DNA of 64,000 nucleotides from Pseudoalteromonas amylolytica (GTDB lineage Bacteria > Pseudomonadota > Gammaproteobacteria > Enterobacterales > Alteromonadaceae): assembly GCF_001854605.1 (NCBI RefSeq), contig NZ_MKJU01000030.1:249840-313839 (forward strand). The letters are read 5' to 3'. Position 1 is the stretch's first letter. Each line of letters starts with the position of its first letter. A program made the translations under genes and the position numbers. A model generated the notes under the pieces. The model was not told where the DNA came from, did not search any database, and saw only the letters and a program-made list of their open reading frames with translations. Shown one piece after another: positions 51,917-61,270 of this stretch.

Positions 51917-53410
51917 ATGTCTGCTCAACAGATTAAAAACGTTGTGATTGTTGGTGGGGGAACCGCCGGTTGGTTAAGTGCATCTTTTTTAGCCAAAGTG
52001 ATGGGGAAGCTTATCAACATTACGGTGTTGGAGTCAGCGGACATAAGCACGGTGGGGGTGGGTGAGGCAACCATTCCACCGTTGCAACCGTTTAACAGCG
52101 CGATGGGCATTGATGAACAAGCATTTATTCGCGCAACCAAAGCAACCATTAAACTCGGCATTCAATTTGAAGGTTGGGGTACAGAAACGAGCAGCTATAT
52201 GCACGCATTTGGGGCGATTGGTAAAGACTTCCCATTTTGCGAGTTTCATAACCACTGGCTGTACGCGCAGCAGCAGGGCATTGGTGACGATTTTTGGGAT
52301 TACTCACTGAATTATCAAGCCGCAAAACACCATAAGTTCTCTAAGCTCAACGCCATCCCCGGTACCAAACTACCTGGCATTTCTTATGCCTATCATTTTG
52401 ATGCAGGGCTATACGCCAAGTTTTTAGCCGCCCATGCAAAGCAACTTGGAGCATGCCATATTCAAGGCACGGTAGAGCGAGTTATTAAGGATGAGTCATC
52501 CGGTAATATCAGAGCACTTGAGCTCAAAGACGGACAGCAAGTAACCGGCGACTTATTTATTGATTGCACTGGTATGCACGCTCTACTGATCGACAAGGCC
52601 CTCAACAGCGGCTTTGAGGATTGGTCTCACTGGCTGCCCTGTGATAGTGCTTTAGCAGTGCCATGTGAACATGCCAGCACACACATTGCGCCCTACACTC
52701 GCTCCATAGCACATGAAGCGGGCTGGCAGTGGCAAATTCCCCTACAACATCGGGTCGGCAACGGTTTGGTCTATGCCAGTAAGCATATGAGCGATGAGCA
52801 GGCCAAAGACAAGCTACTGAGCAATTTACCCGGTAAGGCATTAGCAGAACCTAAGTTAATTCGTTTTAGAACAGGGCGACGGCTGACGCCTTGGCACAAA
52901 AACGTAGTGGCAATTGGACTCTCTAGTGGCTTTTTAGAACCGCTCGAATCAACCAGTATTCATTTAATTCAAACTGCCATTGTGCGCTTGGTTAAGTTGT
53001 TTCCTCACAATGGTATTGAGCAAAGCCAGGTCGCGCTATACAACCAGCAGTCGAAAACAGAGTTTGAGCGTATTCGCGACTTTATTATTTTACATTACAA
53101 ACTCAATGAACGAAGAGATTCTGATTTTTGGCGTCAATGTGAAAGTATGAATATCCCTGAAAGTTTGCTGCAAAAAATTACCCTGTTTAAAGAAACGGGA
53201 AAGCTACTGCGTGAAGATGACGAATTATTTGCCGAAGTAGCATGGCAACAGGTATTCATCGGTCAGGGGCTAAAACCAAAACAACTACATCCGTTATTAC
53301 ATGCGCTGAGCGACCAACAAAGGATGGAGTTATTTAGCAGCCTCAAAACCTTAATCGAACAAACAGTAACAGCCATGCCTACCCACACACAATTTTTGAC
53401 GGACCTCTAA
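51917..53410 (+). CDS. Flavin-dependent tryptophan-halogenase-family protein in the maltodextrin operon
   Basis: A 497-residue FAD protein related to the one at 7667. GGGTAGW near residues 13-19 binds FAD, the lysine of ATIKLGIQF near 79 corresponds to the catalytic lysine, WQWQIP near 271 is the WxWxIP signature, and EPLESTS near 342 has the conserved glutamate. All key positions are kept, so enzymatic halogenation is possible; a recognised substrate is missing. A GH13 gene starts three bases after the stop, so it belongs to the maltodextrin operon. In Xanthomonas and Brevundimonas similar halogenases also sit beside TonB receptors. Confidence 0.9.
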   Translation: MSAQQIKNVVIVGGGTAGWLSASFLAKVMGKLINITVLESADISTVGVGEATIPPLQPFNSAMGIDEQAFIRATKATIKLGIQFEGWGTETSSYMHAFGAIGKDFPFCEFHNHWLYAQQQGIGDDFWDYSLNYQAAKHHKFSKLNAIPGTKLPGISYAYHFDAGLYAKFLAAHAKQLGACHIQGTVERVIKDESSGNIRALELKDGQQVTGDLFIDCTGMHALLIDKALNSGFEDWSHWLPCDSALAVPCEHASTHIAPYTRSIAHEAGWQWQIPLQHRVGNGLVYASKHMSDEQAKDKLLSNLPGKALAEPKLIRFRTGRRLTPWHKNVVAIGLSSGFLEPLESTSIHLIQTAIVRLVKLFPHNGIEQSQVALYNQQSKTEFERIRDFIILHYKLNERRDSDFWRQCESMNIPESLLQKITLFKETGKLLREDDELFAEVAWQQVFIGQGLKPKQLHPLLHALSDQQRMELFSSLKTLIEQTVTAMPTHTQFLTDL

Positions 53411-53413
53411 GTT

Positions 53414-55270
53414 ATGAAAGCGAGTCTTACAATTTTATATCTGCTGTTTGCAACGTGTTGTTTGATGCGTCACGAAGCGATAAACGCCTATCAAGTCGAA
53501 CCACAAAATTGGTGGGTGGGTATGCAGCATCCAGCCTTGCAAATTATGGTTAGGCAGGTGAGCGTCGCCAATGCCAAGGTAAGCCTGCGTAGTTACGAAG
53601 GCGTTAAGTTGGTAGGGGTGGAGCGAGGAGACAGCGACAACTACGCTTTTATAAACTTGCATATTGATGAACATGCGCAAGCTGGTGAGTTGATTTTTGA
53701 TATCATTTCTCAACACACAAGTGATGTGCTTCGCTACCCATTACACAGCCGTCAGCCTCAAAGTGCTGCGCGTCAAGGGTTCTCCAGTAAAGATATCATT
53801 TACTTAATCAATCCTGATAGGTTTGCCAATGGCAATCCAGACAATGACAGTGTCGCTGGTATGTTGGAAGGCCCACAGCCGGATTTTAAAGGAGGGCGTC
53901 ACGGCGGAGACCTACAGGGGATTATCGACCGTCTGGATTACATAAAGGATATGGGGTTCACACAATTGTGGTTGACCCCAGTGCGTGAAAATAACATGAG
54001 TGAATATTCTTACCATGGCTATGCACTAACAGACTTTTATAAAATCGACCCCCGTATGGGGAGCAACGAGCAGTATCGCATCTTAACGCAAGCCGCAGCG
54101 AGTCGAGGGATTGGCGTGATCATGGATATGGTGCTTAATCACAGTGGCTTAAATCATTGGTGGGTTAAAGATAAACCAACCGCAGATTGGCTTAACTTTG
54201 CTGGTGAATTTAGCGGCACAAGCCATGCCAGACAAACAATTCAAGACCCCCACGCCAGTGAGTTTGATAAAAAGCAATTCAATGATGGCTGGTTTGTACC
54301 CACCATGCCGGATCTCAATCAGAGACAACCACTTTTGGCGACTTACCTCATACAAAATGCGATTTGGTGGGTAGAGTATGCCAACTTAAGCGGTATTCGT
54401 GTTGATACATATTCATATTCTGATAAAAGTTTTCTTGCCAAGTGGACCGAGCGTCTAATGAATGAATATCCCAACTTTAATATTGTTGGTGAAGAGTGGA
54501 GCACTAATCCCGCTATTACTTCCTACTGGCAGCGCGGCAAGGTCAATCAAGATGGCTACACCTCTGAGCTCGTGAGTGTGATGGACTTTTCATTACAAGC
54601 GTCGCTGGTTAAGGCTTTAAATGAAGCAGAAAGCTGGAACACAGGATGGATAAGAGTATATCAGTCCATAGCGAATGACTTTCTTTACCCAGACACAGGT
54701 AATTTGCTGACGTTTTTAGATAACCATGACATGAGCCGGATATTTACTGAGTTGGGTCAGGACTTGGACAAAACAAAACTAGCCATGACTTTGTTGCTAA
54801 CTACTCGGGGTATTCCACAGATTTACTACGGCACTGAAGTATTGCTTGATAACACAGGCTCAAATGATCATGGTGATATCAGAATTGATTTTCCTGGCGG
54901 ATTTCAAGGCCACAAGCACGATGCGGTGTCAGGCAAAGGGCTAAGCAAGGCGCAAAAAACAATGCAAAGCTATGTACAGCATCTGGCGCAATTAAGAAAA
55001 AAATACACCGCGCTGAGCGATGGCGAGCTGATACATTTTAGCCCTTATGATGGCGTATACAGCTATGTTCGACGTGCAAAGTCGCACAGCATTTTGGTGT
55101 TACTGAATAAGAACCAAGCGCCAGCAACAGTCAGCACGGCCCGTTATCAAGAAGTACTACAGGGGGTAAAAACCGCGCGGGATTTACTCACACACTCTCA
55201 GGTAGAGGTACTGGACAACATAGAAATACCGAAAATGAGTGCAAGGGTACTACTGCTAAAGCATGACTAG
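53414..55270 (+). CDS. Exported cyclomaltodextrinase-type GH13 enzyme
   Basis: A 618-residue enzyme with a signal peptide (about 1-24). The N-terminal region has the WWVGM motif near 33-37 of the cyclomaltodextrinase N domain. The catalytic (beta/alpha)8 domain begins near 125 with DIIYLINPDRFANG. The nucleophile is in GIRVDTYS near 332, the acid in VGEEWS near 359, and DNHD at 436-439 is the third site. A beta-sandwich C domain follows. It would cut linear and cyclic maltodextrins in the periplasm. The start lies three bases after the halogenase stop. Confidence 0.92.
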   Translation: MKASLTILYLLFATCCLMRHEAINAYQVEPQNWWVGMQHPALQIMVRQVSVANAKVSLRSYEGVKLVGVERGDSDNYAFINLHIDEHAQAGELIFDIISQHTSDVLRYPLHSRQPQSAARQGFSSKDIIYLINPDRFANGNPDNDSVAGMLEGPQPDFKGGRHGGDLQGIIDRLDYIKDMGFTQLWLTPVRENNMSEYSYHGYALTDFYKIDPRMGSNEQYRILTQAAASRGIGVIMDMVLNHSGLNHWWVKDKPTADWLNFAGEFSGTSHARQTIQDPHASEFDKKQFNDGWFVPTMPDLNQRQPLLATYLIQNAIWWVEYANLSGIRVDTYSYSDKSFLAKWTERLMNEYPNFNIVGEEWSTNPAITSYWQRGKVNQDGYTSELVSVMDFSLQASLVKALNEAESWNTGWIRVYQSIANDFLYPDTGNLLTFLDNHDMSRIFTELGQDLDKTKLAMTLLLTTRGIPQIYYGTEVLLDNTGSNDHGDIRIDFPGGFQGHKHDAVSGKGLSKAQKTMQSYVQHLAQLRKKYTALSDGELIHFSPYDGVYSYVRRAKSHSILVLLNKNQAPATVSTARYQEVLQGVKTARDLLTHSQVEVLDNIEIPKMSARVLLLKHD

Positions 55271-55287
55271 CATATGAATCCTTGTGG

Positions 55288-55301
55288 TGAATACGTATGC
55301 A
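55288..55301. promoter_or_regulatory. Maltose-type operator TGAATACGTATGCA inside the locus
   Basis: An exact copy of the 48860 site, 79 bases before the lipoprotein amylase ATG at 55380. It implies a second operator-controlled promoter for the right half of the operon. Confidence 0.75.
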
Positions 55302-55379
55302 GAAGGTTCAACCTCAGTTATAAGCCAAGGTAGACTGCAATAAGCCACATTATGACAACAACAAGTGACAACAAGTGCA

Positions 55380-57269
55380 ATGAGAAATTTAAAATCTAAG
55401 GCTGTATTTAACACGCTAAGATATTGTGTATTGAGTGCGGCGTCGAGCGTGTTGATACTGGGCTGTTCCGAGCCACAGAAAAATACTCAGGCGAGTCATC
55501 AAAGCGAGCCTCAAAGCACTCAGGCAGCAGTGAGTAAGCCAGTTGTTTACCAAGTATTCACTCGTTTATTTGGAAATCAACAAACCACAAATGTGCCTTG
55601 GGGCACCGTAGAGCAAAATGGTGTGGGTAAGTTTGCTGACTTTACTCCAAAAGCTTTGCAAGAGATCAAAGCACTCGGTACAACCCATATTTGGTATACC
55701 GGAGTGTTACACCATGCATTGGTGACCGATCATAGCAAATTTGGTATCGCTGCTGATGACCCTGATGTTGTTAAAGGTCGCGCGGGTTCACCGTATGCCG
55801 TTAAAGACTATTACAACGTTAACCCAGACTTAGCACTAGACCCAAGTCAACGTTTGGCTGAGTTTGATGCTTTGATTACTCGCACTCATCAAGCGGGAAT
55901 GAAAGTGATCATTGATATTGTGCCCAACCATGTTGCCCGTAACTATCAATCCATGTCGGCCCCCGATGGGGTTAAAGACTTTGGCGAAAATGATGATACA
56001 ACGCGAACTTATGCACGGGATAACAACTTTTACTATGTGGTGGGCGAAGATTTTAAAGTGCCAGTGTCGCCAGATTACCAGCCTTTGGGGGGAGAGCCGC
56101 ACGAGCAAAGTGATGGTCAATTTAGCGAGTCTCCTGCTAAATGGACTGGCAATGGCGCACGTGCAGCGCAGCCAGATATTAACGACTGGTACGAAACCGT
56201 TAAAGTGAATTACGGGGTGAAGCCCGACGGCAGTTATGATTTTCCTCGCCTACCTGCGGATTATGCACAGCGCGATATTCAGGCACACTATGAATTTTGG
56301 CAGCAACATGAATTACCTGATAGCTGGTATAAGTTTCGAGATATTGCCTATTTCTGGTTAAACCGAGGCGTTGATGGATTTCGCTACGATATGGCGGAAA
56401 TGGTGCCTGTGGAGTTTTGGAGCTTTTTAAATGCTTCAATCAAAATGAAAAACCCACAAGCCTTTATTCTTGCTGAGGTGTATAACCCCGCGCTGTATCG
56501 TGACTATATCCAGCAAGGAAAAATGGATTACCTGTATGACAAAGTCGGTTTCTACGACAGCTTGAAAGCGCTAATGCAGCAAACAGGCCATGCGCAGGAT
56601 GTTTTGGCAGCGCAGCACAGCGTTCAAGATATTGCCAAGCACATGCTGCACTTTTTAGAAAATCATGATGAACAACGTATTGCCAGTGCTGAATTTGCAG
56701 GGGATGCTCGTATGGGTAAGCCTGCAATGGTGGTGTCGCACTTGATCAGCAAAGCCCCGACTATGTTGTATTTTGGGCAAACGGTCGGTGAAGATGGCTC
56801 AGAAGATGCGGGTTTTGGTAAACCAAGCCGCACCAGCATTTTTGACTACATTGGTGTACCTGCCCATCAGGCATGGATGAATGGCGGTAAGTTTGATGGT
56901 GGTCAGTTGAGCCAAGCTCAGCAATCACTGCGTGCCTATTACGTTAAGCTGATGTCGCTTAGTACCTTACCAGTTGTGGTTGCTGGGAACTTACTGCCAG
57001 TGGTGGTTGATACTGATAATGCCCAAGCAAAGCAACGTGTAATGGCATTTGCTCGCCAATACGCAACACAAAGAATGGTGGTTGCCAGCAACTTTGATGC
57101 AAATCATTCACATACTGTCAGTTTAAGCTTGCCCAATGATTGGCAACAAAACAACAACACAACAGTACGTGATTTATTGGAAAACCATCCTGTGCAAACG
57201 ATAGAAGATGGCCAAATTACGATTAATTTAGCTCCACGCGCAAGTGTGGTTTATTTACTTGAGGATTAG
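55380..57269 (+). CDS. GH13 alpha-amylase-family lipoprotein
   Basis: A 629-residue lipoprotein: the signal sequence ends in a lipobox LILGC, so it is membrane anchored, probably in the outer membrane. The GH13 regions are DIVPNHVARNY near 181, the nucleophile in GFRYDMAEM near 334, the acid in LAEVYNP near 361 and ENHDEQRI near 427. It would act as an alpha-amylase releasing maltodextrins or glucose. The frame begins at GTG 55365, but ATG 55380 starts the lipoprotein signal. A MalR-type operator lies 79 bases upstream, so it may have its own promoter. Confidence 0.92.
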   Translation: MRNLKSKAVFNTLRYCVLSAASSVLILGCSEPQKNTQASHQSEPQSTQAAVSKPVVYQVFTRLFGNQQTTNVPWGTVEQNGVGKFADFTPKALQEIKALGTTHIWYTGVLHHALVTDHSKFGIAADDPDVVKGRAGSPYAVKDYYNVNPDLALDPSQRLAEFDALITRTHQAGMKVIIDIVPNHVARNYQSMSAPDGVKDFGENDDTTRTYARDNNFYYVVGEDFKVPVSPDYQPLGGEPHEQSDGQFSESPAKWTGNGARAAQPDINDWYETVKVNYGVKPDGSYDFPRLPADYAQRDIQAHYEFWQQHELPDSWYKFRDIAYFWLNRGVDGFRYDMAEMVPVEFWSFLNASIKMKNPQAFILAEVYNPALYRDYIQQGKMDYLYDKVGFYDSLKALMQQTGHAQDVLAAQHSVQDIAKHMLHFLENHDEQRIASAEFAGDARMGKPAMVVSHLISKAPTMLYFGQTVGEDGSEDAGFGKPSRTSIFDYIGVPAHQAWMNGGKFDGGQLSQAQQSLRAYYVKLMSLSTLPVVVAGNLLPVVVDTDNAQAKQRVMAFARQYATQRMVVASNFDANHSHTVSLSLPNDWQQNNNTTVRDLLENHPVQTIEDGQITINLAPRASVVYLLED

Positions 57270-57271
57270 CC

Positions 57272-58765
57272 ATGCAACAACAAAAACCGAACTTAAGCTT
57301 TTGGCAAATCTGGAATATGTGTTTTGGCTTTTTAGGTATTCAATTTGGCTTTGCACTGCAAAATGGTAACGTGAGCCGTATTTTTCAGACTTTAGGGGCA
57401 TCGGTAGATGATATTCCTATCCTTTGGGTTGCCGCGCCATTAACAGGTTTGATAGTGCAGCCTATCGTCGGGTATTGGAGCGACAAAACATGGGGACGCT
57501 TAGGGCGTCGGCGACCATTCTTTTTCTATGGTGCTGTTTTAACAACGCTGTCGCTGTTTATTATGCCTAACTCGCCAACACTATGGATAGCTGCGGGTGT
57601 GCTGTGGATTATGGATGCATCCATTAACGTGACAATGGAACCTTTTCGAGCATTAGTTGGTGACAACCTTAACGAAAAACAGCGTGCTACAGGCTACTCA
57701 ATGCAGAGCTTTTTTATCGGTGTGGGCGCCGTTGTAGCCTCAGCCCTGCCTTGGATGATGACCAACTGGTTTGATATTAGTAACACGGCCAGTGAGGGGC
57801 AAATTCCTGAATCTGTAAAATATGCATTTTATTTCGGTGGCGCTATTTTGTTTTTAGCGGTGGTATGGACCGTGATTAAAACCAAGGAGTATACCCCAGA
57901 GCAATTGGCTAGCTTCGACAGCGAAAGCAGCGATTTACCCTATAATAATGAGCCGCTTAGAGTGATTAACTTTGCAAAAGGTGCGTTGGTGTTTGCATTG
58001 CTAGGCGGTGGGCTACTAGGTTGCGTTGTTGCATTGGAACTAGAAAAAGAGCTGTATTTGCTGGCGGCATTATTACTGAGTTTCGCCTTGGTTCAGCTAG
58101 TTGCAGGCTTTTTACAGAATAAGCAACGTGTTAGTGGCGGTTTCTATCAGGTGATTTATGATGTGTTTACCATGCCAAAGACCATGCAACAATTAGCTGT
58201 TGTACAGTTTTTTAGCTGGTTTTCATTGTTTGCGATGTGGATCTATACCACCTCAGCGGTTACCAGCTTTCACTATGGGACTTCGGATGTAACCAGCAAG
58301 GCATATAACGATGGAGCTGACTGGGTCGGGGTACTGTTTGCTGCATATAACGGCTTCGCTGCACTTGCTGCCATCGCCATCCCAGTGATCGTCAAAAGAG
58401 TGGGTTTGGCTTGGGCGCATTGTTTGAATTTATTACTGGGTGCAGGCGCTTTGATAAGCTTTATGTTTATCCAACAACCGCACTTGCTATGGCTACCTAT
58501 GATTGGAGTAGGGTTTGCATGGGCGTCGATCTTATCTTTGCCTTACGCGATGCTGAGCAACTCATTACCAAGCAATAAAATGGGAGTATTTATGGGGATT
58601 TTCAATTTCTTCATTGTTATTCCGCAACTATTAGCTGCCAGTATTTTAGGTCTTATTCTAAGACACCTGTTTGATAATCAACCTATCTATGCGTTGGTGA
58701 TTGGGGGCGTATCACTAATTTTTGCCGCCGTATCTGTACTGCGCGTTAAAACGCAAACCGCCTAG
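57272..58765 (+). CDS. MFS-type sugar symporter (SLC45/GPH-like), maltose or glucose uptake
   Basis: A 497-residue inner-membrane transporter with about 12 helices. The motif GRLGRRRPFFFYGA near 72-85 and the sequence GYWSDKTWG before it are typical of sucrose/maltose-type MFS symporters. The gene starts two bases after the amylase stop and is followed by the glucoamylase gene after nine bases, so it is co-transcribed. It would carry maltose or glucose released in the periplasm into the cell, where the alpha-glucosidase at 46741 acts. Exact substrate unproven. Confidence 0.9.
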   Translation: MQQQKPNLSFWQIWNMCFGFLGIQFGFALQNGNVSRIFQTLGASVDDIPILWVAAPLTGLIVQPIVGYWSDKTWGRLGRRRPFFFYGAVLTTLSLFIMPNSPTLWIAAGVLWIMDASINVTMEPFRALVGDNLNEKQRATGYSMQSFFIGVGAVVASALPWMMTNWFDISNTASEGQIPESVKYAFYFGGAILFLAVVWTVIKTKEYTPEQLASFDSESSDLPYNNEPLRVINFAKGALVFALLGGGLLGCVVALELEKELYLLAALLLSFALVQLVAGFLQNKQRVSGGFYQVIYDVFTMPKTMQQLAVVQFFSWFSLFAMWIYTTSAVTSFHYGTSDVTSKAYNDGADWVGVLFAAYNGFAALAAIAIPVIVKRVGLAWAHCLNLLLGAGALISFMFIQQPHLLWLPMIGVGFAWASILSLPYAMLSNSLPSNKMGVFMGIFNFFIVIPQLLAASILGLILRHLFDNQPIYALVIGGVSLIFAAVSVLRVKTQTA

Positions 58766-58774
58766 GGGAAAGAA

Positions 58775-61198
58775 ATGAGAAAAACGATAAACAAACTGAC
58801 AATTGCATTACTGACTGCGGGGCTTGTAGGTTGCGGTAGCGCAACTTATAACGGCCAAACTGAAGTTGATGTGGTTGCACCGGGTGCGCCTGGAGACAAG
58901 CCATTTTGGGCCTATTCAGGCAAGACGGGGATTGGCACGTCTTATGAAGCATACCAAGATGGGCAATATAGCGATAAGGCGCACACCGGTGAGGTATCAA
59001 AAGTTTGGTTCTCTATCGCAAAAGGCATGATCACTGAGACCATGTTTGGGCTTATTCACCAAGCGCAGTTAAAAGACTTACAAATGGTGATCACAGGCAC
59101 GGATGACTATGGCAACGCTTTTAGTGTTAAAGAAAGTGATGTTGATGCTTTTGAGGTCAGTGTAGATTATCTACATAAGGACTCTGCTGGTCGCCCACTG
59201 TCTTTGGCGTATAAAATTACCAGCAAAGACAAGTTGGGTCGCTTTGTTGTAGAAAAGCATGTATTTACGGACTCAGATGGGCAAAGTTTGTTTGTACGCA
59301 CTCACGTTAACAGCGCCGTTAAGTCACCATTACAGTTGTATGTATCGGCGAATCCATACATCAATAACAATGGCGTGAATGACTTTGCAAAAGTAACTGA
59401 GCAAGGTTTGGTTGCCAATGAAGGCGATAGTTATCTCACCATGCAGGCACAAGGTGGCTTTGCTCAAGCCTCAGTAGGCTTTACTGGTAAAAGTGATAAT
59501 TTGGCCTCATTAATGCAGCAGCAAAAGCTGGAAAACACTTACACCTCAACGGGAGAAACATCGGGTAACGTGAGTTTACTTGGCAAGTTAGGTGAGGTGA
59601 ATCAGTCGGCACATTTTGATTTTGTATTAAGCTTTGGCAAGTCACAAGCTCAAAGTGCCAAGCAAGCAGAGCAGACGCTTGCAAAGGGCTATCAAGCGGT
59701 ATTAGATGCCTATAATGGCGGTTGGGAAGCCTACCTATCGCAGTTAGCACCGTTGCAGCGATTAGCACAATTTAGCGCGGACCAAGGTAAATTACTCCAT
59801 ACCAGTGCCATGGTACTTAAGGCACAAGAAGATAAAACTCATGCAGGGGCTTTGATTGCGTCACTATCAAACCCGTGGGGAGATACGGTACCTGCGGTAG
59901 AAGGTTCGACCGGATACAAAGCCGTATGGGTAAGGGACTTTTATCAAGTTGCCATGGCATTTATGGCCATGGGTGATGCTCACACAGCCAAAACGGCGTT
60001 TGAGTATTTAGAAAAAGTACAAGTTAAAGACAGCACGCCAGGCAACCAAGGTGACACCGGTTGGTTTTTACAAAAAACACACGTGGATGGTGAGCTGGAG
60101 TGGGTTGGTGTACAGTTAGACCAAACCGCCATGCCGATTATGCTGGCGTGGAAGCTTTATCAGGCCAAAGTGTTAACGGAGCAAGAGCTCGGTTATTGGT
60201 ATACCAAGATGCTTAAACCAGCAGCTGACTTTTTAGTACACGGTGGCAAGGCCAAGATCCTTTGGAATGATACGCAAATTACACCGCCAAGTACGCAGCA
60301 AGAGCGTTGGGAAGAGCAAAATGGTTACTCTCCTTCAACCACCGCAGCGGTGATCTCAGGTTTGGTAACGGCTTCTGAAATCGCCAAACGTAGCGGTGAT
60401 ATTGCAGCGGCTGAGCGCTATCTGGAAGTGGCTCAACAATATGATAAGCAAGTTGAAGCATTGATGTTTACCACTGAAGGTGTGCTCAAAGAGCAGGCGC
60501 AGAGTCAGGCCAGTGACGGACATTACTTCTTCAGAATTGGTCAAGACTCAAACCCAAACAGCAATAGTAAAATAAACAGCAATAATGGCCGTGAAGGGAT
60601 GAATAAAAAAGCCATTATTGATGGCGGCTTCCTAGAGCTTGTACGATACGGTGTACGTGCAGCTGATGCACCGAGTATTTTGGCAACATTGCCAGAATAT
60701 GAAGATGAAAGCATGGTTGATAACCTACGAGTAAAATACAGTTTTACTTTCGATGGTGTAGAGGGAAGTTACCCAGGCTATCGTCGTTATGGTAACGATG
60801 GTTACGGCGAAGATGAAGTGACGGGTAACAATTACGCGCAAGGTGGAAAAAATGCGCCAGGGCAGCGTGGTCGAGTATGGCCTTTCTTCACCGGAGAACG
60901 TGGTCATTATGAAATTGCAGCCGCATCACTGAGTAATAATCTGTCAACGCAAAAGGTGCAGCACATTAAACAAACCTATGTCAAAGGGATGGAGCTATTT
61001 GCTAATGAGGGAATGATGTTACCGGAGCAAGTATGGGATAACGTGGGTGTAAACCCTAAAGGCTATGAATTTGGAGAAGGAACAAATTCAGCGACCCCAC
61101 TTGCTTGGACGCATGCAGAATACATTAAGCTGGTTCGCTCACTTGCTGATAAGCAGGTGTGGGATCACTACCCAGTAGTTGAACAAAAGCTTAAATAG
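58775..61198 (+). CDS. GH15 glucoamylase (glucan 1,4-alpha-glucosidase) lipoprotein
   Basis: An 807-residue lipoprotein (lipobox LVGC near residue 20) that releases glucose from the non-reducing ends of dextrins. An N-terminal beta-sandwich of the bacterial glucoamylase type (about 40-300) precedes the (alpha/alpha)6 catalytic domain. The region VWVRDFYQVAMAF near 388, the catalytic glutamate motif WEEQNGYSPST near 510, and the second base region GTNSATPLAWTHAEY near 770 are GH15 signatures. It is the last gene of the maltodextrin operon. A terminator follows. Confidence 0.94.
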   Translation: MRKTINKLTIALLTAGLVGCGSATYNGQTEVDVVAPGAPGDKPFWAYSGKTGIGTSYEAYQDGQYSDKAHTGEVSKVWFSIAKGMITETMFGLIHQAQLKDLQMVITGTDDYGNAFSVKESDVDAFEVSVDYLHKDSAGRPLSLAYKITSKDKLGRFVVEKHVFTDSDGQSLFVRTHVNSAVKSPLQLYVSANPYINNNGVNDFAKVTEQGLVANEGDSYLTMQAQGGFAQASVGFTGKSDNLASLMQQQKLENTYTSTGETSGNVSLLGKLGEVNQSAHFDFVLSFGKSQAQSAKQAEQTLAKGYQAVLDAYNGGWEAYLSQLAPLQRLAQFSADQGKLLHTSAMVLKAQEDKTHAGALIASLSNPWGDTVPAVEGSTGYKAVWVRDFYQVAMAFMAMGDAHTAKTAFEYLEKVQVKDSTPGNQGDTGWFLQKTHVDGELEWVGVQLDQTAMPIMLAWKLYQAKVLTEQELGYWYTKMLKPAADFLVHGGKAKILWNDTQITPPSTQQERWEEQNGYSPSTTAAVISGLVTASEIAKRSGDIAAAERYLEVAQQYDKQVEALMFTTEGVLKEQAQSQASDGHYFFRIGQDSNPNSNSKINSNNGREGMNKKAIIDGGFLELVRYGVRAADAPSILATLPEYEDESMVDNLRVKYSFTFDGVEGSYPGYRRYGNDGYGEDEVTGNNYAQGGKNAPGQRGRVWPFFTGERGHYEIAAASLSNNLSTQKVQHIKQTYVKGMELFANEGMMLPEQVWDNVGVNPKGYEFGEGTNSATPLAWTHAEYIKLVRSLADKQVWDHYPVVEQKLK

Positions 61199-61225
61199 TG
61201 TGACTAAAATTGTACGATAAAAAAC

Positions 61226-61249
61226 AGCAGGCTTTGGCCTGCTTTTTTT
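61226..61249 (+). terminator. Intrinsic terminator after the glucoamylase gene
   Basis: AGCAGGC and GCCTGCT form a 7-base-pair stem with a TTTG loop, followed by a run of T residues. It ends the maltodextrin operon. Confidence 0.88.
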
Positions 61250-61270
61250 ATGCTGGCTGATTGCTTATGT

